From positions 1-64,000 of the forward strand of contig JAUCGL010000001.1 of the NCBI GenBank assembly GCA_030378105.1: a DNA stretch of 64,000 nucleotides. The letters are read 5' to 3'. Below the pieces are notes generated by a model that saw nothing but the letters and a program-made list of their open reading frames with translations, was not told the origin of the DNA and ran no database searches. This document shows positions 7,528-15,994 of the stretch, piece after piece. The translations under genes and the position numbers were made by a program. How positions within the stretch are numbered: position 1 is the stretch's first letter; each line of letters begins with the position of its first letter. The stretch is from Candidatus Halobeggiatoa sp. HSG11. GTDB lineage: Bacteria > Pseudomonadota > Gammaproteobacteria > Beggiatoales > Beggiatoaceae.

Positions 7528-8871
7528 TTAAGGGATAAATTCAACAGATTCATCAACTTTTATTGTATCAGCTATATCTACTTCCTTACCGATTATTACA
7601 TTTTTCAGAACTCCATTACCAGTTATAACAAGTTTTTCTAAAAGAGCTTTATTATCAAAATCATTACCGATAATGTCACCACATAGTTCACCACCAATAA
7701 TATGGGTATTTGATGCTAATTTTACATCACAAATTCCATCAATTATACTATTGTTAAATATGGTTCCTCCTAAAATTCCACCTGAAATAGAAGCACCATG
7801 GAAAGCTATATTTTCAATTGTCCCATTATTAATAATTGTACCAGTTAAAATACCTTCAATTTCATCACTATCCGAATTCAAACCAGTTATCATTGCTCCA
7901 GCTTCAACAATTAAGTTAGAAGCCCAACCATGAGTTTCCATTTTTCCAGTTAAAATAGCATTAGATACACTTGCATTTTCGGCAATAAATATATCTCCTA
8001 TTTCTTTGTTATTGAAAGTACAGTAGGTATGGATTTTATTGCTTTCTGGGCATGATTTGGTTAGAGTGGTTGGAGTAGAAAGTTTAACAGGTTCGTATGT
8101 TATTGATACACCAAAATCATTTACAGATTCTTTGTCTAATGATTCAACAAGTTCTTTATTTAAGTCTATTCCATCAGAACCGTTTATTACAGTTGTTTCA
8201 TCAAAATTATCTTCTAAATCTGTTTCACCAGAAACGTTTATTACAGTTGTTTCATCAAAATTATCTTCTAAATCTGTTTCATCAGAACCGTTTATCACAG
8301 TTGTTTCACTAAAATTATCTCCTAAATCTGTTTCATCAGAACCGTTTATTACAGTTGTTTCATCAAAATTATCTTCTAAATTTGTTCCATCAGAACCGTT
8401 TGTTACAGTTGTTTCATCAAAATTATCTTCTAAATCTGTTTCATCAGAACCGTTTATTACAGTTGTTTCATCAAAATTATCTTCTAAATCTGTTTCATCA
8501 GAACCGTTTGTTACAGTTGTTTCATCAGAACTATCCCATAAATCTGTTCCATCAGAACCGTTTGTTACAGTTGTTTCATCAGAACTATCTCCTAAATCTG
8601 TTCCATCAGAACCGTTTGTTACAGTTGTTTCACCAGAATTATCATCTGAGTCTATTTTAATAGTACCTTCAACTATATCATCAAATCCTTTACCAAAAGC
8701 TTTATCTAACTTATCATCTCTCTCTGCTTTTGTATCAGTTTGTCCTAGAACTGTACAATTTGATACCTGAAAAATATCATTACACCAAAAATCACTGTTT
8801 TCGTCGGCTTGTACTAAAATTGGTATGAGAGTTAAGGGAATAATTGTAAAAAAATGATTGGATTTTAACAT
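7528..8871 (-). CDS. Exported acidic repeat protein with beta-helix-like C-terminus
   Basis: The 447-residue protein starts with a signal peptide (MLKSNHFFTIIPLTLIPILVQA). Residues about 80-235 consist of an 18-residue repeat with consensus ETTVINGSDETDLEDNFD, nine copies of ETTV in all, very rich in Asp, Thr, Ser and Glu. A region with TKSCPESNKIHTYCTFN follows, then a Gly/Asn/Ile-rich part (GGILGGTIFNNSIIDG, NAILTGKMETHGW) that looks like a right-handed beta-helix or polymer-forming fold. No known family is certain. The acidic repeat could bind calcium or act as a stalk. A broken partial copy lies at 40815-41348. Confidence 0.75.
   Translation of the reverse strand: MLKSNHFFTIIPLTLIPILVQADENSDFWCNDIFQVSNCTVLGQTDTKAERDDKLDKAFGKGFDDIVEGTIKIDSDDNSGETTVTNGSDGTDLGDSSDETTVTNGSDGTDLWDSSDETTVTNGSDETDLEDNFDETTVINGSDETDLEDNFDETTVTNGSDGTNLEDNFDETTVINGSDETDLGDNFSETTVINGSDETDLEDNFDETTVINVSGETDLEDNFDETTVINGSDGIDLNKELVESLDKESVNDFGVSITYEPVKLSTPTTLTKSCPESNKIHTYCTFNNKEIGDIFIAENASVSNAILTGKMETHGWASNLIVEAGAMITGLNSDSDEIEGILTGTIINNGTIENIAFHGASISGGILGGTIFNNSIIDGICDVKLASNTHIIGGELCGDIIGNDFDNKALLEKLVITGNGVLKNVIIGKEVDIADTIKVDESVEFIP
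8145..8631 (-). repeat. 54-bp tandem repeat array (9 copies)
   Basis: The 54-bp unit recurs exactly in phase; the GAA codon opening ETTV falls every 54 bp from 8631 down to 8199 (eight full periods). Differences are mostly single bases switching between DET/DGT, EDNF/GDSS and VINGS/VTNGS. Such arrays change copy number by slippage or recombination and so vary stalk length. Confidence 0.95.
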
Positions 8872-8911
8872 TGTGATTTCTCTTTTGTTAGAATGAATAC
8901 TTAAGCGAGTT

Positions 8912-8980
8912 AGTACAATGAATTAACGAAATGAGCAAATTTTTTAGATTTATTCGTTTATTTCGCCAATTCGCTGTACT
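8912..8980. repeat. Imperfect hairpin between two exported-protein genes
   Basis: AGTACAATGAATTAACGAAAT pairs imperfectly with ATTTCGCCAATTCGCTGTACT, giving about 21-bp arms with four mismatches and a ~27-nt AT-rich loop. It lies downstream of the 1600-residue gene and upstream of the 447-residue gene, both minus strand, so it may terminate or attenuate transcription between them or be a small mobile hairpin. Confidence 0.6.
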
Positions 8981-8996
8981 CATATACTTACATCAA

Positions 8997-11900
8997 CTAC
9001 TCAACATTCCCTCCATCACAATTCACTTCAGCCATGATAGGAATTCGATTGATTTCCTTGTCATCCAAAAGCTGTGTTATCTGATTAAGAGTAGCCTGAG
9101 TTTCAGCATCACTATATGGTGGTGCATCAGTAACAAAAATAAGTGTACCTTTTTGTTTAAGATGACTTAATCCCAAAAGTAATGCATCAGCACTGGCTTC
9201 AGGACACATTCCCCCATCTTTAGCTTGTAAACTTTCAACTGCTGTCAATAAAGTTTCAAGCTTATTAGTAATGGCAACCAATTTGATATCATCTTCATCA
9301 CGGAAAGTAACTACGGCTATGAGCGGTGTAGCACCATTGGCAAAACCATCAATAAGACGTTGTTTAACTTGCCTAATAATACCGTTTATCTGATCACCCA
9401 TACTATTTGTCACGTCCATAACGATAACACCATCTACTTCAATACCTTGAGTATTAACTTCTGTCCTAACTTTAGAAGTATGAGCAATGTAATTATCAGA
9501 ACTAACTTGAGCTTTGGCTATGAGTTTAATTAAACCCGGTTCCTCAACTATAGTATCTATATTGATAGTAACCATGCTAGTATCATCAGGATTTTCTACA
9601 CTTAGATTGTCTACTGGACAAATTATCTCTGGTAAATTATCAGTATTACAATTAGCTGGTGCAGATTCAAAGCTTAATTCCTTAGGCAAAGTTATTTTCA
9701 ATTTAGTACCAATTGATTCACCTTCAAGAGCATTATCATTCAGTTCAACATCAAAACTATAATGTAATGTGCCACCTATTGTTACTGGTTTTGGAGTGGC
9801 TGTACCAAATACAGATAAATATGGTTTGGCCCTAGTCCAAGTTTTAGCAACATCAGTTGAGAACTCATTAGAGGTTAGAGTTACTTGATTGACAAGTGTA
9901 TTTGAGATTTGGCCAATACTTAATACAACTTCAATATTTGCACTTCCACCTATTGGTAAGTCAGGTATAGCACAGCTTGTACCATCGCAAATAACTTCTC
10001 CCATACCTTGAATATCAACAAGTTCAGTACCAGTTGGAATTTGATAGGTAACAATTCCACCAGTGGCCATTTTATCTCCACCATTAACAACTGTTATAAC
10101 ATAGGTAATATGTTTACCTTGCTCAGCTTTTTGACCACGAATTTTAGTAGCAATTCTGGCTTTTAGCTTAGTTAGTGGTTCAAGCTTGATTTTGGTTAAT
10201 AATTGTCCATTACCAACTTCAAAATCAACTGGCATAAAGGTTAAATCATCTTTGGTAGCAATAGCAGTGTATTCACTTTCTACTAAATTGCCTATTTCCC
10301 AGTTGCCAGCAGCATCAGTTGTTATCGTTTGATCACCTATTTGGAGGACAACATCAGCAATTGGACTACCAAGTTCGTCACGGATTGTACCGATGGTTTT
10401 GTAATCTCCATTAGGAACAATATCCCATTCTGTACAAGTAGAAGTTATTACTGATCGACCATCACGAATACTTCTAATGGCTCTTCTAACACCAGACCAA
10501 CGCATAATTTTACTAGACCAACTTGAAATTTTGCTGGATACTCTAGTTACTCTATCAGCAATAGTTCTAACTCTACTACTCCAAGAAGAAACTCTATTTG
10601 CTAAAGTTAAGAAACGACTACCAGACGTAAAAGTTGATACAAATCTACTAGCAACACGTGCAATAATGGGATGACAATTTCTACATGCCCAATTAAGTAC
10701 TTTGTTTGACCATCCAAGAATACGTGTAGCTTTTGTAGTAAAGAAACTAGATACTTTATGAACTATTCCAGCGGCTTTGCTAACAAAACTTGCAACTTTA
10801 GTAACTTTGCTGGAAACCTTGTTCACAAATTTAGCAGCTTTACCAACAAAACTCTTGACCTTATTTGTGACTTTTTTCCACCAACCACGCAAATTTGAGG
10901 CAGATTCATCATAGCAAGTTCCATCAATAGCATTGATAATTTGGTAACTATCATCTTGAGGATTAAAGACACCAATAATTTCTGGTGTTTCAATATCAGT
11001 AACACTTAGGGTATTATCATCATTCAATGTTGCTTGCATTCCCGGAAAATCAGGATGAGTAATGATTTGTTGGCCTTGTTGATCTTGGCTAATAATCATA
11101 CCAGAATCTGCATCAACACCAGTTATACTAGCATCTTCATTTAATGTAGCAATAAAGTCAGGTAAAGTTATGTCAACAACACTAACATTGCCTTCTGAAT
11201 CACTAGTTAAAACAATATTAGGTTCAGTTGTATCAACTGCCTGCATATTGTCTTCATTATCAAAAGTTACTTGTAAAGTTGGAGCATCAGGATCATTAAT
11301 AGTTAATGTGTCATCTTCATGTGCAGTTAAAACATTTCCCGCATCATTAGGATCACTAAATACAATACTACCATCTGCTTCAGTGGTTATATTAACAACA
11401 GTACTTCCGCCATCATTTCCTACCAGATTGCTACCAGTTGTTACTTGGTCTTTGCCTTCTGCTAAATCAGGAGTAGTTGAACTTTCCAACAATTCAGTTT
11501 CTGGTTCATCAGTACCATTAGGAGTTATAATAATAGTATTTTCATTGTCTTGAATAACAATACTATTGATATAGTCACTAGGTGGTATAGACTCTGGATC
11601 AGTTGGATCAGTATTAGCCTGACTTTCTAAAAGATTTGAGAAACCATCTCCATCAGCATCTAATTTTGCATCATCTACCACAAAATCTAATACTTCAAAA
11701 TATTGATTTTCAAACTCATCTGACATCCCATCACCATCATCATCAGTATCAACATTATCACCTTTACCATCACCATCAGTATCTAACCATTCATCAGCAT
11801 CATCTGGGAATTGATCTAAAACATCAGGATGTCCATCTCCATCACTATCTTCTCCAGCATCAACCATGACATGAGTTATAGTTTCTGAAGTTACATCTGC

Positions 11901-13799
11901 TTTGGTTTTAGACGTGGCAGTTATCGTAATTTCATTAGTAGCTGCACGTTCATTAGGTAAAGTTACATTTAAATTAACATTAGTAGATTTCAAACCTTTA
12001 ATTGCAACTTCCGCTATAGTTCCCAAAGTCCAACCATTGGAATCAGTTATTGTAAACGTATAACTGTCATCTTTTGGACTGGCATTAAAGACTTTAATTG
12101 GGATAGTAACTGTAGAACTTGGTTCATCGACTATTAGTTGGTCGGAACTAAGTTGTACATGATAAATAACTTTACCTTGTCCTATTACAATTTCTGGAGC
12201 ATCAATCAAATCTCTTATATCAACACCATCATCTAACAGAATATTATCAGCGAAGATTTCAACTTTCTCATTAGCTTTAAATATCTTGCCACTAATTCCA
12301 CGTAAATCAATAATACCACCTTCACCATTCAAGGATTTGGTTGCAATACTGATGACTTTAATATTTGAAAATGTATTTTCATTAGCTTTAGTGAAGTTTA
12401 TAGTACCACCTTCGTCTGTGTATAAATTAACACTTTCAAAGTCTCTTATTTTAAGATTTTCACCAAGGTTTAAATTAATTGGATCACCCCACATGGAACT
12501 ACCTGGAGCACCTACAATTTCACCATTAAAATCACCTAGATTAACAATAACATTTCCGCCTTTAGAATGTCTAGTACCTGTTCTATAGCCTCTACTCCAA
12601 CCACCGGTACCAGTTGTTATAGAACCAAAATTGACAGAATCATTAACGTTATCACTACTAACTACTATATAACCACCTTCACCAGCAACAGCGGCTGCAT
12701 GATGTGAAATTCCCGCATTACCACCATTTCCGGCAACAATATTGGAATAATTTTCAATAATACCAGCTTTAATTTCTATTCCACCACCATCTCCAGCGTA
12801 AACATGACGACCATCTGGGCAAACATCTGTAGGAATCCAACGTATAGGAATACCCCAAAAACCTCCCCATCTCCAGCTATTTCCACCATAGCTAGTTCCG
12901 CCATTACCAGTTAATATTAAAGCTTCATTAGATGAATCTGTGGTTTCATTTACAAAAATATTACTTGCAAATAACATTATATTACTTGCAGAAACACCAC
13001 GAACGAAGCAACTGCCATCTACACCATCTTGGCCTATTATTTTACCTCTGTTATTAATAGTACTAGCATGTATCTCTATATCAGAAGTTCCAAATTGACG
13101 AGTATTTTCATCACTTGCAATAACTCCTTCATTACAAAGACTACCAGTCCCTAAATTAACCATTTCCGGTGGCATTGTTACAGCATGACCACTAGAAACT
13201 TTTACCTTATCACCACCACTAGGAATTCTACCAGTTGACCATATACTGGAATCATTCCATTTACCACTTTTTTGTGAAGTAACAGAAGGAATATCACAAG
13301 CTTCATCTGGTGTAATTGGGTCAACACAAGATGTAGAGATACCAATATCTATTTCACGATTTTGACCATCTTTAATTGTGATATCATAGTCAATATTTCT
13401 ACTATGATCGATATTTTTATCTACTTTTGGTGCTGTTGAACAAGTATCACGAGGAATATTAATTGATAGTTGATATTTTCCATCACTAAGACTTGGAAAT
13501 GAATAGTATCCATTATCATCCGTAAGTTGTTCAGTTAGCTTCCACCCATCTTGTTTCAAAAGTATCATGTGATTTTCAAGAAGTGTATCCTGATCGTCTC
13601 TCACACCATTAGCAATTACACCATTACCAGTATCAAAAATATCTAGAAACTTATATCCAGAAATACTACCAGCAAAACTGGTTGCAGGTAATCCAATTAG
13701 TGTAGCTAACCCAATAGCTAAAGCAGGTTTAAATTGCCGCCATTTATCAGGAGGTCCAGAACTTCTATCCTGTTCAACAGGAGATTTAAAATATTGCAT
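8997..13799 (-). CDS. Giant exported mosaic protein: SdrD-like, G8-like, TSP3, DUF11 and vWA domains
   Basis: The 1600-residue protein has an N-terminal signal anchor (PALAIGLATLIGLPATSFAG, after about 25 polar residues), an SdrD-like B domain (about 45-150), a G8-like start (SGKWNDSSIWSTGRIPSGGD) leading into a Gly-rich beta-helix-like region (170-520), a thrombospondin type-3 Asp-rich calcium-binding stretch (about 645-705), a repetitive segment (740-960), a very basic Ser/Val/Trp-rich helical block (about 966-1116), a carboxypeptidase-regulatory-like domain (1130-1205), two DUF11-like domains (1210-1430) and a C-terminal von Willebrand A domain with the MIDAS motif DVTNSMG near 1460. It is probably a surface or matrix adhesin. 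A GGAG ribosome site precedes the ATG. The vWA (~150 residues) is slightly short. Confidence 0.85.
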   Translation of the reverse strand: MQYFKSPVEQDRSSGPPDKWRQFKPALAIGLATLIGLPATSFAGSISGYKFLDIFDTGNGVIANGVRDDQDTLLENHMILLKQDGWKLTEQLTDDNGYYSFPSLSDGKYQLSINIPRDTCSTAPKVDKNIDHSRNIDYDITIKDGQNREIDIGISTSCVDPITPDEACDIPSVTSQKSGKWNDSSIWSTGRIPSGGDKVKVSSGHAVTMPPEMVNLGTGSLCNEGVIASDENTRQFGTSDIEIHASTINNRGKIIGQDGVDGSCFVRGVSASNIMLFASNIFVNETTDSSNEALILTGNGGTSYGGNSWRWGGFWGIPIRWIPTDVCPDGRHVYAGDGGGIEIKAGIIENYSNIVAGNGGNAGISHHAAAVAGEGGYIVVSSDNVNDSVNFGSITTGTGGWSRGYRTGTRHSKGGNVIVNLGDFNGEIVGAPGSSMWGDPINLNLGENLKIRDFESVNLYTDEGGTINFTKANENTFSNIKVISIATKSLNGEGGIIDLRGISGKIFKANEKVEIFADNILLDDGVDIRDLIDAPEIVIGQGKVIYHVQLSSDQLIVDEPSSTVTIPIKVFNASPKDDSYTFTITDSNGWTLGTIAEVAIKGLKSTNVNLNVTLPNERAATNEITITATSKTKADVTSETITHVMVDAGEDSDGDGHPDVLDQFPDDADEWLDTDGDGKGDNVDTDDDGDGMSDEFENQYFEVLDFVVDDAKLDADGDGFSNLLESQANTDPTDPESIPPSDYINSIVIQDNENTIIITPNGTDEPETELLESSTTPDLAEGKDQVTTGSNLVGNDGGSTVVNITTEADGSIVFSDPNDAGNVLTAHEDDTLTINDPDAPTLQVTFDNEDNMQAVDTTEPNIVLTSDSEGNVSVVDITLPDFIATLNEDASITGVDADSGMIISQDQQGQQIITHPDFPGMQATLNDDNTLSVTDIETPEIIGVFNPQDDSYQIINAIDGTCYDESASNLRGWWKKVTNKVKSFVGKAAKFVNKVSSKVTKVASFVSKAAGIVHKVSSFFTTKATRILGWSNKVLNWACRNCHPIIARVASRFVSTFTSGSRFLTLANRVSSWSSRVRTIADRVTRVSSKISSWSSKIMRWSGVRRAIRSIRDGRSVITSTCTEWDIVPNGDYKTIGTIRDELGSPIADVVLQIGDQTITTDAAGNWEIGNLVESEYTAIATKDDLTFMPVDFEVGNGQLLTKIKLEPLTKLKARIATKIRGQKAEQGKHITYVITVVNGGDKMATGGIVTYQIPTGTELVDIQGMGEVICDGTSCAIPDLPIGGSANIEVVLSIGQISNTLVNQVTLTSNEFSTDVAKTWTRAKPYLSVFGTATPKPVTIGGTLHYSFDVELNDNALEGESIGTKLKITLPKELSFESAPANCNTDNLPEIICPVDNLSVENPDDTSMVTINIDTIVEEPGLIKLIAKAQVSSDNYIAHTSKVRTEVNTQGIEVDGVIVMDVTNSMGDQINGIIRQVKQRLIDGFANGATPLIAVVTFRDEDDIKLVAITNKLETLLTAVESLQAKDGGMCPEASADALLLGLSHLKQKGTLIFVTDAPPYSDAETQATLNQITQLLDDKEINRIPIMAEVNCDGGNVE

Positions 13800-13855
13800 A
13801 AAAAATACTCCAAAAAGTTTAAAAAAATTATTAATTCAATTAATTAGAAAAAATC

Positions 13856-14017
13856 TTAAATTAAACCTTCAAAGTAGATATTTTTTTCCTGCAATACATT
13901 ATCTATTGAAAAAATATCAATCATTCCTATAGTCCAAGAAGCAAGGTTTTTTTGCCAATTAAATGGTATTAAACTTGCGTATTGTTCTATAGGAGTGCTT
14001 TTAAGTTGTTGGTTCAT
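13856..14017 (-). CDS. Small hypothetical protein (53 aa)
   Basis: A 53-codon ORF beginning MNQQLKSTPIEQYASLIPFN lies upstream of the 1600-residue gene on the same strand, with AGGA eight bases before its ATG. No signal peptide or known motif is seen. It sits between the conserved leader element (14050-14190) and the giant gene, so it could be a translated leader. Its coding status is uncertain. Confidence 0.4.
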   Translation of the reverse strand: MNQQLKSTPIEQYASLIPFNWQKNLASWTIGMIDIFSIDNVLQEKNIYFEGLI

Positions 14018-14049
14018 TAGATTTATCCTAACAAATTGAAAAATGGTGA

Positions 14050-14180
14050 TTTAGTCAGCTTTCTTTCGACGGTCAACTGACCAATTCACTAAATGGTTAC
14101 TATCCTTAAGACACTGGCATCTTTTAATAGCACTTCTCCTACCATCAGTTAAACTCTCTCAAATCAGAGATAAATTTGAG
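14050..14180 (-). promoter_or_regulatory. Conserved leader element, copy A
   Basis: Read on the minus strand, this ~130-base stretch begins AAATTTATCTCTGATTTG and ends with the hairpin-forming GTCAGTTGACCGTCGAAAG...CTGACTAAAT. The same start and end recur at 15281-15398, each copy upstream of a G8-like exported-protein gene. The arms GTCAG/CTGAC can pair. It may be a cis-acting RNA leader, but it matches no riboswitch class I can recognise. Confidence 0.4.
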
Positions 14181-14262
14181 TTTTCTACAAAAAATTAACT
14201 GAAGTTTTGCACCTAACCAATGATCATACGATGCGAAATTATATAATAAAAAATGGTAATTA

Positions 14263-15252
14263 TTACCAAGAAAAACCTTGAGCTTTACCACCACCTAAAA
14301 TTTCTAATAAAGATGGTAAATTTAGTTTACCTCCTTTACTAAATATGCTGTTGTTTGTGTCGTGAACAGTTCTGTGAGTATTATAGCAATGTGGCCATGG
14401 TTTACTCCACACCCATATCCAATCACACCTTCCAATAGTAACTGCTCTTGTTGTACAATTATGAGCTTTATTACCGTTACCAGTAACTAAGATTCCCCTA
14501 GATTTAGAATTAGTAGAAGTTTCAATGCTTAATTCACCACCATTACCAGCTATAGCACTACCACTGTTTGCTTGTGCATAACCACCATTACCAGTTAGCA
14601 TAAAACTGTTGTTTTCCAAATTGTTAGCAATAATTTTAATAAAACCACCGTTACCCGCAATTTGTTCTCCTAAACCACAAGTTGCTAATGGACATAAACC
14701 ATTAGCCCATACTGGATCATTACCACCATCACCAGTTTTAACTATAGCTTCATAAAATTCCGTAGTTTCACTGATAAATTTATTTGCAATTATAGTTATA
14801 TTAGCTCCATTACCAGCAGGTTTAGCACAATCACCATGTACACCATTTTTACTAATAATACGATATTTATTGTAGACATAATTTGCCTTAATAGTTATAT
14901 CATTGGTATTATAATCAACATTATCTTGGCTAGTTATAATTCCCTCATTACAAATATTGCCATTGCCTAAATCAATATTTTGAACAATAATTGTATGGCC
15001 ATGAAGAATTTTAACATTATCATTAGTTTGTACAGTTTTTAACTCAGAACTCGGATTGTTTACATCTTGCCAAATAGCGCCATCCCAATTTCCACTACTT
15101 GTTGATATTAAAGTTGGATTCTGACAATAAGCATCCATATTATCATCAGCATTTCCAACAATTGGAATAGTACTTAATAATATTAGAATTACTAAACCTG
15201 TAAATAAACATTCGTCAAAATAATGTGAATAAAATGTATAACTTTTTAACAT
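14263..15252 (-). CDS. Exported G8-like/beta-helix protein, short paralogue of the 1600-residue protein
   Basis: The 329-residue protein has a signal sequence (FTGLVILILLSTIPIVGNA, after ~16 polar residues) and then follows residues about 170-400 of the giant protein: SGNWDGAIWQDVNNP, GNGNICNEGIITSQDN, NDITIKANYVYNK, and Gly-rich ETTEFYEAIVKTGDGGNDP and AIAGNGGELSIE segments that match its FVNETTDSSNEALILTGNGG and AVAGEGGYIVVS. It stops after a Gly/Leu-rich tail with none of the TSP3, DUF11 or vWA parts, so it is either a truncated duplicate or a stand-alone module. A good AAGGATAT ribosome site precedes the ATG. Confidence 0.75.
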   Translation of the reverse strand: MLKSYTFYSHYFDECLFTGLVILILLSTIPIVGNADDNMDAYCQNPTLISTSSGNWDGAIWQDVNNPSSELKTVQTNDNVKILHGHTIIVQNIDLGNGNICNEGIITSQDNVDYNTNDITIKANYVYNKYRIISKNGVHGDCAKPAGNGANITIIANKFISETTEFYEAIVKTGDGGNDPVWANGLCPLATCGLGEQIAGNGGFIKIIANNLENNSFMLTGNGGYAQANSGSAIAGNGGELSIETSTNSKSRGILVTGNGNKAHNCTTRAVTIGRCDWIWVWSKPWPHCYNTHRTVHDTNNSIFSKGGKLNLPSLLEILGGGKAQGFSW

Positions 15253-15280
15253 AATTTATATCCTTTCGTAAAATAGTAAA

Positions 15281-15405
15281 TTTAGTCAAATATCTTTCCA
15301 CGGATCAACTGACTCCATGAACCAAAGAAATAATCCAAGCTTCGCTTAAATATTAGCTGAGTTTATTGTCTTAAAATAACCAGAGACAAATTTACTGTTT
15401 AAATA
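15281..15405 (-). promoter_or_regulatory. Conserved leader element, copy B
   Basis: On the minus strand it opens AAATTTGTCTCTGGTTA and closes GTCAGTTGATCCGTGGAAAG...TTGACTAAATTT, matching copy A at both ends with a variable centre containing TTTAAGCGAAGCTTGGA. It ends about 28 bases before the start codon of the 329-residue exported protein, as expected of a 5' untranslated leader. Confidence 0.4.
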
Positions 15406-15547
15406 AACACTAACATGAAATAATTGACATTACACGTTAAATAAAATACCACTCTGCTTAAATGTTCCCTCTTAAAATTCTATAACTGCTTATAGAGTGT
15501 TTCTTAAATGATCACTCGACAATTAATAATTAATGATTTTCATGGTA

Positions 15548-15688
15548 TTACAATTCGTCATCACTCTGATATTTCTTACTTATTCCATAAAGCTCATACC
15601 AAATCTTCAGATAACTATCATGACTGTAACCAATTACCTTTGATTTAGAGTTTTTATCAGAAGCTTGTTTTTTTATATCTTGTTTCAT
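15548..15688 (-). CDS. Small hypothetical protein behind a poly-G tract (46 aa)
   Basis: A 46-codon ORF beginning MKQDIKKQASDKNSKSKVIG contains an aromatic central stretch (SYLKIWYELYGISKKYQ). Its start codon lies 7 nt downstream of twelve consecutive G residues on the coding strand, which occupy the ribosome-binding position. No family is recognised. It is the only gene-like object in the ~740-base gap between the 329-residue and 692-residue protein genes. Confidence 0.45.
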   Translation of the reverse strand: MKQDIKKQASDKNSKSKVIGYSHDSYLKIWYELYGISKKYQSDDEL

Positions 15689-15695
15689 ATCTTTA

Positions 15696-15707
15696 CCCCC
15701 CCCCCCC
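15696..15707 (-). repeat. Homopolymer G12 tract (C12 on the plus strand)
   Basis: Twelve consecutive C on the plus strand in a strongly AT-rich region. On the minus strand it ends 7 nt before the ATG of the 46-aa ORF. Homopolymers of this length are prone to slipped-strand mispairing and are a classic basis for phase variation of surface genes. Confidence 0.9.
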
Positions 15708-15848
15708 TTAAAAGAATTATCTAAAAAACTCCCTATATTGTTGTCTCAAACTATCTTTAAAATATAATGAGCTAAAGCCATAAATTTTGCTTTGATGTGT
15801 TAATGATAATGTTAAACGATTAACACTGCGAGTTACATTGCATATTTT

Positions 15849-15867
15849 TGTAACATATTGGGTTATA
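15849..15867. promoter_or_regulatory. TGTAAC-N7-GTTAYA palindrome, site 1
   Basis: TGTAACATATTGGGTTATA. Extra half-sites GTTACA occur at 15832-15837 and 15874-15879, so this gap holds a cluster. The same palindrome occurs at 33104 and 36375. Confidence 0.5.
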
Positions 15868-15994
15868 TTTAATGTTACATGCCTTGTATATTGAGTAAAT
15901 ACGGGGATTTAGGAATAATTTGAAGTGAGGAAAATTTATGACTATCCAGAAAAAATTCCAACTTAAACTTTATCTGAATATGGGTGAATACTGA

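Noticed and set aside
8145-8631. CRISPR-like array
   Set aside because: The 54-bp units are contiguous without unique spacers and are in frame within a coding sequence.
8039-8770. Open frame antisense to the 54-bp repeat gene (243 codons)
   Set aside because: It merely mirrors the repeats (SSEPFITVVSSKLSSK...) and lacks a signal peptide and ribosome site; the minus strand has a clear exported protein.
14050-14180. c-di-GMP or cobalamin riboswitch
   Set aside because: I looked for the GEMM and B12-box consensus bases in the leader elements and did not find them; kept only as an unassigned conserved leader.
15938-15994. 18-codon plus-strand ORF (MTIQKKFQLKLYLNMGEY) after GAGGAAAA
   Set aside because: The ribosome site is good and the palindrome cluster lies upstream, but 18 codons running into the convergent haemagglutinin end is too little to call; it may be the remnant start of a lost gene.
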